NCBI GenBank assembly: GCA_034434635.1 | Contig: DAOTYX010000040.1 | Coordinates: 1-6,209, forward strand | Direction: 5' to 3' | Length of the DNA: 6,209 nt | DNA from: DAOTYX01 sp034434635 | GTDB taxonomy: Bacteria; Chloroflexota; Anaerolineae; B4-G1; DUEL01 | Part shown: piece after piece, positions 1-5,386 of the stretch | How the letters are laid out: every line of letters starts with the position of its first letter | Numbering within the stretch: the stretch's first letter is position 1 | Notes under the pieces: generated by a model | Databases searched by the model: none | Seen by the model: the letters and a program-made list of their open reading frames with translations, nothing else | Told to the model about the DNA's origin: nothing | Program-made: the position numbers and the translations under genes

Positions 1-108
1 ACGCGAAAGACGCGAAAGGCGCGAAAGACGCGAAAGACGCGAAAGACGCGAAAGGCGCGAAAGGCGCGAAAGGCGCGAAAGACGCGAAAGGCACGAAAGA
101 CGCGAAAG
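1..108. repeat. 9-bp tandem repeat (minisatellite), 12 units
   Basis: Twelve uninterrupted 9-bp units of consensus RCGCGAAAG run from the window edge to 108. Variation is almost confined to the first base (A or G); one unit reads GCACGAAAG. The array may continue beyond the left edge. There are no spacers, so it is not a CRISPR. The period is a multiple of three and the plus strand is open (Thr-Arg-Lys/Ala-Arg-Lys) to a stop at 175-177, but no start or recognisable domain is visible, so I treat it as non-coding. It lies beyond the 3' end of the minus-strand operon. Confidence 0.9.
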
Positions 109-141
109 CCTATCCTCCCGAAGGTTTGCGCGCAGAGGCTC

Positions 142-182
142 AACCCTGTAACCTGTAACCTGAAACCTGTAACCTGAAACCC
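142..182. repeat. 7-bp tandem repeat, AACCTGT/AACCTGA
   Basis: About five units of a heptamer follow one another: AACCCTGT (8 bp), AACCTGT, AACCTGA, AACCTGT, AACCTGA, then a partial AACCC. The last base of the unit alternates between T and A. It lies 34 bp after the 9-bp array and 27 bp beyond the cupin stop codon. Such heptamer arrays occur between genes in several bacterial groups. No function is evident, and neither array forms a clear hairpin plus T-tract terminator for the operon. Confidence 0.8.
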
Positions 183-209
183 CAGACACGCAGGCAATCC
201 CGTCGCGCG

Positions 210-545
210 CTATCCGTTCCGCGGATGCGGGATGACGCAGATGAACCGCAACACTCCTGCGCCGGTGTTGCGGTATCCGTGCCGTTCGTCGGGCGGGATG
301 TAGAGGGCTACGCCGGGACGCATCGTCACCGGGCCGTGCGGCCCCTCGGCAACCCCCTCCCCTTCCAGCACGAAGATCTCATGCTCGTAGGGGTGCTGAT
401 GCGGCGGGAAGACCGCGCCGGGCTGGAACTCGATGACGCGCATGGCGAAATTGGGCGCGCCCTCGGGTTGGCCGATCACCCAGCGAATAGCAATCCCCCC
501 ACCCACGGGTTCTGCGTTCACTTCAAGGTAACTTCGACCCAGCAT
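210..545 (-). CDS. Small single-domain cupin protein
   Basis: A 111-residue protein that is essentially one cupin beta-barrel. Cupin motif 1 is seen as G43-x5-H49-x-H51 with E56 and a following G, and motif 2 as P84-P85...H89-x3-N93. H49, H51, E56 and H89 form a complete set of likely metal ligands. The family includes small dioxygenases, isomerases and sugar or ligand binders, and the substrate cannot be told from sequence. There is no signal peptide, so it is probably cytoplasmic. It is the last gene of the operon, 26 bp after the flavoprotein gene. An in-frame ATG at 557 would add four residues, but the Shine-Dalgarno GGAGG lies between the two ATGs, which favours 545. No obvious intrinsic terminator follows. 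Confidence 0.88.
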   Translation of the reverse strand: MLGRSYLEVNAEPVGGGIAIRWVIGQPEGAPNFAMRVIEFQPGAVFPPHQHPYEHEIFVLEGEGVAEGPHGPVTMRPGVALYIPPDERHGYRNTGAGVLRFICVIPHPRNG

Positions 546-549
546 GCCA

Positions 550-554
550 CCTCC
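550..554 (-). promoter_or_regulatory. Ribosome binding site of the cupin gene
   Basis: GGAGG (minus strand) lies 4 nt before ATG 545 and just inside the alternative reading from ATG 557. It supports the shorter product. The upstream ATG has no Shine-Dalgarno-like sequence in the 14 bp separating it from the preceding stop codon. Confidence 0.65.
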
Positions 555-571
555 CATTCACGATTCGCAAT

Positions 572-1708
572 CTACCCAGGCGGTTCTACCGCCCGCCGCT
601 CCTTCGCGCCCAACAGGAGATGCGGCAGGGCACGCATGGCCATACGTCCGTACGTCGTGCGCCCGGCAAAGAGACGCAGGAACTCGTCGAGGAAACGCGG
701 GTTGCGCACACCCAACTCAAAACTGCCGCGCGGATGCTCATAGAACAGCCGCGCCCAGAATAGCCCGGCCCGCAGGTTGGCGCCGATGCGCCGCTGCACC
801 CACGCGGTGTAGCGGGCCGGCCTGTCAGCCAGCACCGCCTCCGCCGCCAGCCGACCACTGTCCACCGCGTGACGGATGCCCTCCCCCAGCAGCGGGTCCA
901 TCAACCCCGCTGCGTCGCCGACCAGCAACACCCGTCCACAGTGCAGCCGCTCTCGCCGCAGGTGGATGGGAAGCGGGTGGCCGTGGCAGGGTGCACCGTC
1001 GAGGCGGATGCCCAACCGCCCCATCTCCTCCTCCAGCCGCTCGCGCAACGCCGGCGCCCGCCCCAGGAAGGCGCCCACCCCCACGGAGAGATGCTCTGCC
1101 TTGGGGAAGACCCACATATAGCCGTAGGGTGGCACGCCGAAGAGGAACAGCGCCGTCTCGGCGTACTCCGCCAGCAGCCGCTCGTCGGCGGGGACCTCGG
1201 CCTCGAGCGCCACGCCCATCTGTCGCCTCTGACGCAGCCCCACCAGCCGCGCCACGCGGGAGTTCGCCCCGTCCGCACCGATGAGGTAGCGGGCACGGAA
1301 ACTCTCCCCGGCGCGCGTCTCCACCTCCACGCCGGAATCATCCTGCCGCAGCGCCGTCACAGGCGAGCCGTCGCGCACCTCGGCGCGGGCGTGCTGCAGG
1401 ATGAGCGCGTCGAAGCGGTCGCGCATGACCATCGCCACCGGTCGGTCCGGCAACGCAGCACGCACCTCGCGCCCGTCGCGGAAGCGGAAGCGCACCTGGC
1501 CGATCTCCCGTTCCACCACGGTCGAAAAGTCGAACGGGAAGCGGGAGAAGAGCGGCTTGGGAATCCCCCCGCCACAGGGCTTGTAGCGCGGCAGATGCTC
1601 TTTTTCCAGCACCAGCACCCGCCGGCCCGCCTGGCCCAGCCAGAAGGCAGCGGAAGCACCCCCCGGCCCTGCCCCAACGACGATGGCGTCGTACTCCCTT
1701 CCGCTCAT
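572..1708 (-). CDS. Geranylgeranyl reductase family FAD-dependent oxidoreductase
   Basis: A 378-residue flavoprotein of the geranylgeranyl reductase/ChlP-like group, which saturates isoprenoid double bonds in chlorophyll side chains, quinones or membrane lipids. Visible are the N-terminal FAD Rossmann motif GAGPGG (12-17) with acidic E35 ending the second strand, the family's KPCGGG loop with C45, a GADG motif (144-147), the signature YGYMWVFPK...LSVGVG (195-212), and the second FAD motif GDAAG-x2-DP-x2-GEG (264-277). Length is typical of the family. The start at 1708 overlaps the preceding stop as ATGA, implying translational coupling; an in-frame start at 1774 would lie within the previous gene and has no family support. 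A ferredoxin is encoded two genes upstream, and some archaeal members take electrons from a neighbouring ferredoxin. The actual substrate is unknown; halogenase or hydroxylase relatives are less likely given the signature. Confidence 0.88.
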   Translation of the reverse strand: MSGREYDAIVVGAGPGGASAAFWLGQAGRRVLVLEKEHLPRYKPCGGGIPKPLFSRFPFDFSTVVEREIGQVRFRFRDGREVRAALPDRPVAMVMRDRFDALILQHARAEVRDGSPVTALRQDDSGVEVETRAGESFRARYLIGADGANSRVARLVGLRQRRQMGVALEAEVPADERLLAEYAETALFLFGVPPYGYMWVFPKAEHLSVGVGAFLGRAPALRERLEEEMGRLGIRLDGAPCHGHPLPIHLRRERLHCGRVLLVGDAAGLMDPLLGEGIRHAVDSGRLAAEAVLADRPARYTAWVQRRIGANLRAGLFWARLFYEHPRGSFELGVRNPRFLDEFLRLFAGRTTYGRMAMRALPHLLLGAKERRAVEPPG

Positions 1709-1962
1709 TCCAACGGGCGCTTCCAGAAAGCGACCATCTGCTCCGGACGGAAGGCGATCTGCACCAGTTCCCACCCCTCCTCGCCAGAACGGTTCAGCAC
1801 CCGCTCCATGGCCTGCAGCAGGGGGTTTGGCGCAGAATCGAAGGTACAGACGCCGTGCTCGTCACAGAAGAGCATCGGCGAGGCCGGCTCCGGCAGCCCG
1901 GACAGGTCGGACAGGATCTCCTGCACGGAGTGGACGGTAATACGATAACGCCAGCGGTTCAT
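1705..1962 (-). CDS. Small DUF4177-like protein of unknown function
   Basis: An 85-residue protein without signal peptide or membrane segment. Its shape recalls DUF4177: an N-terminal strand (NRWRYRI), a helix leading into GEEGWELVQI near residues 60-69, and a closing strand ending FWKRP. That family has no established biochemical role. A middle insertion (about residues 20-45) contains two cysteines, C33 and C39, in MLFCDEHGVCTF; these could be redox or metal ligands, but nothing proves it. A good Shine-Dalgarno (GAGGGGAG) precedes ATG 1962, which starts 9 bp after the ferredoxin stop. Its end overlaps the next gene's start by 4 bp (ATGA). Its position between ferredoxin and flavoprotein suggests a role in the same redox process, which is inference only. 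Confidence 0.8.
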   Translation of the reverse strand: MNRWRYRITVHSVQEILSDLSGLPEPASPMLFCDEHGVCTFDSAPNPLLQAMERVLNRSGEEGWELVQIAFRPEQMVAFWKRPLE

Positions 1963-1971
1963 GCGCTCCCC

Positions 1972-2184
1972 TCATACCACAAGTGCCCCAAATGGGCAGG
2001 CGGTCACACAGGCCAGACAGCCGTAACAACGACTGCCATCCACAAACGGCGGCTCCTCCGAGTCAACCCTGACCAGCGCCTTCGAGCGACAGACGCGGCG
2101 CGCGGGGCACTGCCGGCAACTCCGACAGCGCTCCTCGTCCAGGCGCGGCACCGTGGCCGGCAACGGGTGATCAAGAGAAGCCAT
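1972..2184 (-). CDS. Two-cluster 4Fe-4S ferredoxin
   Basis: A 70-residue ferredoxin. The first cysteine set is C20-x2-C23-x2-C26-x5-C32, a slightly extended form of the usual C-x2-C-x2-C-x3-C. The second is standard: C53-x2-C56-x2-C59-x3-C63-P. Eight cysteines fit two 4Fe-4S clusters and one-electron transfer in the cytoplasm. The ATG at 2184 overlaps the stop of the upstream reductase gene (TGATG), indicating coupled translation; a TTG at 2196 would extend it by four residues but has no better ribosome binding site. The tight link to a thioredoxin-reductase-like protein upstream and a geranylgeranyl-reductase-like protein downstream suggests it supplies electrons to one or both. It is a dedicated redox partner by context, not by proof. 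Confidence 0.9.
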   Translation of the reverse strand: MASLDHPLPATVPRLDEERCRSCRQCPARRVCRSKALVRVDSEEPPFVDGSRCYGCLACVTACPFGALVV

Positions 2185-3149
2185 CACTTCGCCCAATCGG
2201 GCCGCAACCGCTCGCGGCCATGCAGGTAGCGATCAGCGGCCATCGCCGCTACTGCCCCTTCCGCCGCTGCCACCACCACCTGCTTGAGATGACGACACAG
2301 CAGGTCGCCAACGGCAAAGACGCCGGGAATGGCGGTCTGAAAGTTCTCGTCCACGGACAGACAACCGCTGTCGCCGACCGGCAACTGGTCGCCCAGGAAG
2401 TCCACCACCGGCGCGTTCCCCTGGAGATAGAGGAAGAGACCACTCACGACCAGGGTCCGCTCCTCCCCGGCAACGGCGAAGCGCACCCCTTCGACGCGCT
2501 CCTCACCCAGGACGGCCAGCAGGCGCGCCGCCGGGTAGAGCGTCACAGCGGGGTGAGCGGTGAGTTCGGCAACCAGATGCGGGGCAGCGCGCAGTTCGGC
2601 ACCGGGGCTGAGGAGATGCACCCGGGCAGCGAAGCGGGTCAGGGTCAGCGCCTCCTCCACCGCCTCGTCGGTGTTACCAGCGACGGCCACCTCACGATCA
2701 CGGAAGAAGGCGCCGTCGCAGGTGGCGCAGTAACTGACACCACGGCCGATCAGCCGCTCCTCACCGGGCAAGGGATGCGCGCGGGCCATGGCGCCGGTGG
2801 CCAGGATCACCGCCCGCGCGGCAAAGGTGGCCGAAGCGGCAAAGACCTGCTTCGGCTCAGCGCGCAGGTCCACCCCGATCACGCGGTCCTCGACGAACTG
2901 CGCGCCGAAGGAGGCTGCCTGCTCGCGCATGCGCCGCAGGAGGTCCACCCCGCTGACCGGGCCAGGCAGGCCAGGGAAGTTAGCGATCTGCCCCGCCATC
3001 CCCAGCGCCCCGGCCGTAAGACCCTTGTCCACCACGCGGGTGCGCAAGCCCGCGCGTGCGGCGTAGAGCGCTGCCGTGGCTCCTGCCGGCCCCGCGCCGA
3101 TGATCAGCAGGTCATCAGGAGGCTCCGTCGGCAGAGAGAAGCCCAGCAT
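2184..3149 (-). CDS. Thioredoxin reductase-like flavoprotein with degenerate NADPH site
   Basis: A 321-residue member of the low-molecular-weight thioredoxin reductase family. The FAD motif GAGPAG (18-23), the redox-active C141-A-T-C144 and the C-terminal GVFAVGD are intact. The pyridine-nucleotide half is altered. Where the neighbouring paralogue has GGGDSA, this one reads GNTDEA (158-163), and the HRR segment that grips the NADPH 2'-phosphate is replaced by SPG (181-183). Loss of both signatures is known in family members that accept electrons from ferredoxin or deazaflavin, or that prefer NADH. A two-cluster ferredoxin gene begins at its stop codon (TGATG), favouring the ferredoxin option by inference. 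Start 3149 has AGGAGG six bases upstream and lies inside the end of the preceding gene (35-bp overlap). It probably arose by duplication of its neighbour. The partner dithiol protein is unknown. Confidence 0.9.
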   Translation of the reverse strand: MLGFSLPTEPPDDLLIIGAGPAGATAALYAARAGLRTRVVDKGLTAGALGMAGQIANFPGLPGPVSGVDLLRRMREQAASFGAQFVEDRVIGVDLRAEPKQVFAASATFAARAVILATGAMARAHPLPGEERLIGRGVSYCATCDGAFFRDREVAVAGNTDEAVEEALTLTRFAARVHLLSPGAELRAAPHLVAELTAHPAVTLYPAARLLAVLGEERVEGVRFAVAGEERTLVVSGLFLYLQGNAPVVDFLGDQLPVGDSGCLSVDENFQTAIPGVFAVGDLLCRHLKQVVVAAAEGAVAAMAADRYLHGRERLRPDWAK

Positions 3150-4125
3150 CCACCCCCTCCTCAGCCTCCAGGAAACGTTCCGCTTCCAACGCGGCGACCG
3201 CGCCGCTGCCGGCAGCGATCACCACCTGTCGGTAGAGCGGGTCCTGCACATCCCCGGCGACGAAGACCCCCGGCACGTTGGTCCGCTGGCGGCGGTCGGC
3301 GATGATGTACCCCTTGTCATCCAGTTCCAGTTGCCCGGCGAACATCTGCGTCTGCGGCTCCAGGCCGACGTAGAGGAACACCCCATCGGCAGGCACAACC
3401 GAGGTCTCGCCGGTCTCCAGGTTGCGCACGCGCACGCCGGTGACCGTTTTCTCGCCCAGGATCTCCTCCACCACGCTGTTCCAGACGAAGCGCATCTTGG
3501 GGTGGGCCAGAGCACGGTCGCGGTAGAGTTTCGTCGCGCGCAGCGCAGCGCGGCGATGGATGAGGATCACCTCGCGGGCGAACTTCGTCAGCACGAGCCC
3601 TTCGTAGACCGCGCTGTCGCCGCCGCCGACGACCACCACGCGCCGGTCGCGGTAGAAGTAGCCGTCGCAGATGGCGCAGGTGGAGACGCCGCGGCCGAAG
3701 AACTCCGCCTCACCCGGCACCCCCAGACGACGCGGCACAGCGCCGGTGGCGACAATCACCGTCCGGCCGCGATAGGTCGCCATATCCCCTCGCACGACGA
3801 AGGGGCGCACGGTGAAGTCCACGCCGACAGCGCTCTCGAGGATGAAGGCAGCGCCGAAGCGCTCGGCCTGCTGCTGCATGCGGCGCGCCAGTTCCACCCC
3901 CTCGACCCCCTCCGGGAAGCCGGGGAAGTTATCCACCTCATCGGTGTTGGCCGGCTGGCCGCCAGGCAGCGGGCCAGCCAGCACTCCCGTCTTGAGACCG
4001 GCGCGGGCGGCGTAGATGGCGGCGGTCATCCCCGCCGGCCCCGCGCCGAGGATCAGCAGGTCGTAGACCTCTTCCTTGTCTGCCTTATGCTCAGGCTCCA
4101 GGCCCGTCAACAGCGGTGGCAGCAT
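3115..4125 (-). CDS. trxB: NADPH-dependent thioredoxin reductase
   Basis: A 336-residue thioredoxin reductase. It has the FAD motif GAGPAG (27-32), a GGQ-x8-NFPGFP segment (55-71), the ATG motif (126-128), the redox pair C150-A-I-C153-D, the NADPH motif GGGDSA (167-172) with HRR (190-192) for the 2'-phosphate, and the C-terminal FAD motif GVFVAGD (286-292). All residues of a working NADPH enzyme are present. It transfers electrons from NADPH through FAD and the disulfide to a dithiol protein. The two-domain disulfide oxidoreductase encoded just upstream is the obvious partner, as in the thioredoxin reductase/PDO couples of thermophiles. The start at 4125 has GGAGG five bases upstream and overlaps the preceding gene by 35 bp. 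The roughly 20-residue N-terminal extension ahead of the first strand is a little longer than usual. Confidence 0.95.
   Translation of the reverse strand: MLPPLLTGLEPEHKADKEEVYDLLILGAGPAGMTAAIYAARAGLKTGVLAGPLPGGQPANTDEVDNFPGFPEGVEGVELARRMQQQAERFGAAFILESAVGVDFTVRPFVVRGDMATYRGRTVIVATGAVPRRLGVPGEAEFFGRGVSTCAICDGYFYRDRRVVVVGGGDSAVYEGLVLTKFAREVILIHRRAALRATKLYRDRALAHPKMRFVWNSVVEEILGEKTVTGVRVRNLETGETSVVPADGVFLYVGLEPQTQMFAGQLELDDKGYIIADRRQRTNVPGVFVAGDVQDPLYRQVVIAAGSGAVAALEAERFLEAEEGVDAGLLSADGAS
3156..3160 (-). promoter_or_regulatory. Ribosome binding site of the second reductase gene
   Basis: GGAGG (within AGGAGG, minus strand) with a 6-nt spacer before ATG 3149. It lies inside the 3' coding region of the upstream reductase and fixes the start that produces the 35-bp gene overlap. 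Confidence 0.75.
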
Positions 4126-4771
4126 ACCCGCCTCCAGCCAGGGCTTCTTGCAACTTCGCCAGGACCATCCCCTCCGGCGCTGCGCCCTCGATGTGCACGG
4201 TCTCGTTGATCACCGTGCGCGGCACGCCCATCACCTGGTACTGATTGGCCAGGTCCGGAAACTCCATCGCCTCGACCATATCCGAGCGCACCATCGGGCT
4301 GGCGATGGCCATGTGATGGGCCAGGAGCACCGCCTGCGGGCAGTAGGGGCAACTGGGCGTGACGAAGACCTGGAAGTGCACCGGTTGGTCAACCTGTTCG
4401 AGCGCTGCCAGTGTGGCCGGGCTCAGTTCCGGCTGGCCCGACGAGACGGCACGCAGAGTGTACAGCAGGGACGAGAACTCGTAGCCCGAGGGGATGCCAT
4501 AGAAACGCACCCCGTAGTCCTGCGCCCCAATGATAGCGATGGCGGGCGTCTTGTCAACTCCCAGCGCCGCGGCCTGCTCGTGATCCGCCTGGAGGTCATA
4601 CACCTCTACGGAGACCCGGTCAGACAAGGCAGCGATCTCCTCCACCAGGGTGCGCGTATCCGCGCAGTAGAGGCAGTCCTCCTGCGTGAACAGCACCAAC
4701 CTCACCGGAGCCGGCAGGTCGGCCAGAAAACGGCTGACTTCCTGAGCGATCTTTTCATCCAGAATTGGCAT
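4091..4771 (-). CDS. Two-domain protein disulfide oxidoreductase (PDO/glutaredoxin-like)
   Basis: A 226-residue cytoplasmic protein made of two thioredoxin folds. The first carries C33-L-Y-C36 with its cis-proline at T75-P76, and the second carries C141-P-Y-C144 with its cis-proline at V183-P184. Two CxxC units, the glutaredoxin-like CPYC in the C-terminal half, and the length match the PDO family of hyperthermophilic archaea and thermophilic bacteria. PDOs reduce, oxidise or isomerise protein disulfides and are recycled by thioredoxin reductase, whose gene follows directly (35-bp overlap). There is no signal peptide, so it is intracellular. A strong AAGGAG with a 7-nt spacer precedes ATG 4771, and the gap from the repressor gene is 35 bp. 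An AhpF-like N-terminal domain is the nearest alternative, but there is no attached flavoprotein part. Confidence 0.92.
   Translation of the reverse strand: MPILDEKIAQEVSRFLADLPAPVRLVLFTQEDCLYCADTRTLVEEIAALSDRVSVEVYDLQADHEQAAALGVDKTPAIAIIGAQDYGVRFYGIPSGYEFSSLLYTLRAVSSGQPELSPATLAALEQVDQPVHFQVFVTPSCPYCPQAVLLAHHMAIASPMVRSDMVEAMEFPDLANQYQVMGVPRTVINETVHIEGAAPEGMVLAKLQEALAGGGYAATAVDGPGA
4131..4135 (-). promoter_or_regulatory. Ribosome binding site of trxB
   Basis: GGAGG (minus strand) with a 5-nt spacer before ATG 4125, inside the last codons of the disulfide oxidoreductase gene. It supports the start at 4125 rather than a later codon near the FAD motif. Confidence 0.75.
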
Positions 4772-4806
4772 CTTGTTTCTCCTTGATATGGACTCTTGGG
4801 AATACC

Positions 4807-5073
4807 CTACAACATTCTTGACAGCGCGCGAACCAGCGTTTCCGCCGCCTGATCTGGCGAGGCCTCAGGGTCGCGCATACATTCGACGGCATAGGAGCGC
4901 ATGAGGTAAAGGCTGGCCTGATGGGCAGCGGCGCGCACGGCGGCCAGTTGTTGGAGGACCTCCTGGCAGTCGCGGCCCTCTTCGATCATACGGGCCACGC
5001 CGCGCGTCTGGCCCTCGATGCGCCGCAGCCGGCGCAGCAGGTCTGCTTTTACCTGTGGGTCGCGAATCCCCAT
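4807..5073 (-). CDS. CsoR/CstR-family transcriptional repressor (CstR-like residues)
   Basis: An 88-residue all-helical DUF156 protein, the fold of CsoR (copper), RcnR (nickel/cobalt), FrmR (formaldehyde) and CstR (persulfide). The N-terminal helix has the family's RLRRIEGQTRGV pattern (14-26), followed by GRDCQEVLQQLAAVRAA with C36. The position equivalent to the copper-ligand histidine of CsoR is Y61, and the following cysteine is kept as E64-C65. Cysteine at both positions without the histidine is the CstR signature, where the two cysteines of neighbouring subunits form di-, tri- or tetrasulfide links and release DNA. Copper sensing is therefore unlikely. The palindrome at 5357-5386 is the probable operator, making this an autorepressor of the operon. 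AAGGAG with a 7-nt spacer precedes ATG 5073. The adjoining thiol-redox genes fit a sulfur or disulfide stress role. Confidence 0.9.
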   Translation of the reverse strand: MGIRDPQVKADLLRRLRRIEGQTRGVARMIEEGRDCQEVLQQLAAVRAAAHQASLYLMRSYAVECMRDPEASPDQAAETLVRALSRML

Positions 5074-5088
5074 CTTTCTGCTCCTTAC

Positions 5089-5105
5089 GAGAGCCCACGG
5101 CTCCC
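5089..5105 (-). other. Short hairpin between fmdB-like and repressor genes
   Basis: A 7-bp stem (one G-U pair in the transcript) with a 3-nt loop sits just upstream of the repressor's Shine-Dalgarno. There is no T-tract, so it is not a classical terminator. It might stabilise or be processed in the mRNA, or be chance in GC-rich DNA. Confidence 0.3.
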
Positions 5106-5119
5106 GCCTAGCGCACGCC

Positions 5120-5317
5120 TCAGAGCGAGCCGCTGGAGGGGGCGCAGGAGGAGGTGGCGGAGCGGGCAGTGCCGCCCAGGCCGAAGAGCGAAATCTCTTT
5201 CTTGACCTCCTGGCTGCCGCATCGCGGACAGATCACCACGGTCTGCTCCGCCGTCGCGCGCACCAGTTTCTCGAACCTCTCGCCGCATTGGCGGCAACGG
5301 TACTCATAGATAGGCAT
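5120..5317 (-). CDS. FmdB-family zinc-ribbon protein
   Basis: A 65-residue protein starting MPIYEYRC, the typical opening of the FmdB/CxxC_CxxC_SSSS regulatory-protein family. The zinc ribbon is C8-x2-C11 and C30-x2-C33, about 26 residues long, followed by a flexible Gly/Ser/Ala tail with one extra cysteine (TSSCAPSSGSL). The original FmdB was linked to regulation of formamidase genes, but the function of most members is unsettled. The preferred start, 5317, has AGGAGG with a 6-nt spacer and gives the conserved N-terminus; an in-frame ATG at 5386 lies inside the operator and upstream of the predicted transcription start, so it is not used. It is the first gene of the operon, 46 bp ahead of the repressor gene. 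Zinc bound here could itself be thiol-sensitive, which is speculative. Confidence 0.9.
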   Translation of the reverse strand: MPIYEYRCRQCGERFEKLVRATAEQTVVICPRCGSQEVKKEISLFGLGGTARSATSSCAPSSGSL

Positions 5318-5323
5318 ACAGCA

Positions 5324-5329
5324 CCTCCT
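5324..5329 (-). promoter_or_regulatory. Ribosome binding site of the FmdB-like gene
   Basis: AGGAGG (minus strand) with a 6-nt spacer before ATG 5317. It decides the start in favour of the conserved MPIYEY N-terminus over the upstream in-frame ATG. Confidence 0.85.
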
Positions 5330-5356
5330 GGCAACAGGGAGTTTTGTGGCCCTGTC

Positions 5357-5386
5357 GTGTATACTATACCGGGGTATAGTATACAC
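5357..5386. promoter_or_regulatory. Perfect 30-bp palindrome, probable CsoR/CstR-family operator
   Basis: GTGTATACTATACC, a 2-bp centre GG, then its exact reverse complement GGTATAGTATACAC: 14 paired bases on each side with no mismatch. The AT-rich arms around a C/G-rich core (TATACCGGGGTATA) match the general shape of CsoR/CstR-family operators. It covers the -10 element and the predicted transcription start of the minus-strand promoter, so a bound tetramer would block RNA polymerase. The repressor encoded second in the operon is the likely ligand. Assignment to that protein is inference; the symmetry itself is directly visible. Confidence 0.85.

Noticed and set aside
1..177. Thr-Arg-Lys repeat protein fragment on the plus strand, open to a stop at 175-177
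   Set aside because: The openness follows from a 9-bp period and carries on into a second non-coding-looking array; no start or domain is visible.
1..182. CRISPR array
   Set aside because: Units of 7 and 9 bp are directly adjacent with no spacers and no palindromic repeat of CRISPR size.
572..1774. Longer N-terminus for the geranylgeranyl-reductase-like protein (start at 1774)
   Set aside because: The extra 22 residues precede the normal FAD-domain start and overlap the previous gene. ATG 1708 gives the usual length and an ATGA junction.
869..4209. Long plus-strand open frames (869-1948, 2220-3305, 3076-4209)
   Set aside because: They lie antisense to genes with clear catalytic motifs, their translations are rich in His, Arg, Ala and Pro without domains, and long antisense frames are expected in GC-rich coding DNA.
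4807..5073. Copper-responsive CsoR
   Set aside because: The histidine ligand position is tyrosine and no copper ATPase or chaperone gene is nearby.
5318..5386. Start of the FmdB-like gene at 5386
   Set aside because: That ATG is inside the palindrome and upstream of the predicted transcript start; ATG 5317 has AGGAGG and yields the conserved MPIYEY.
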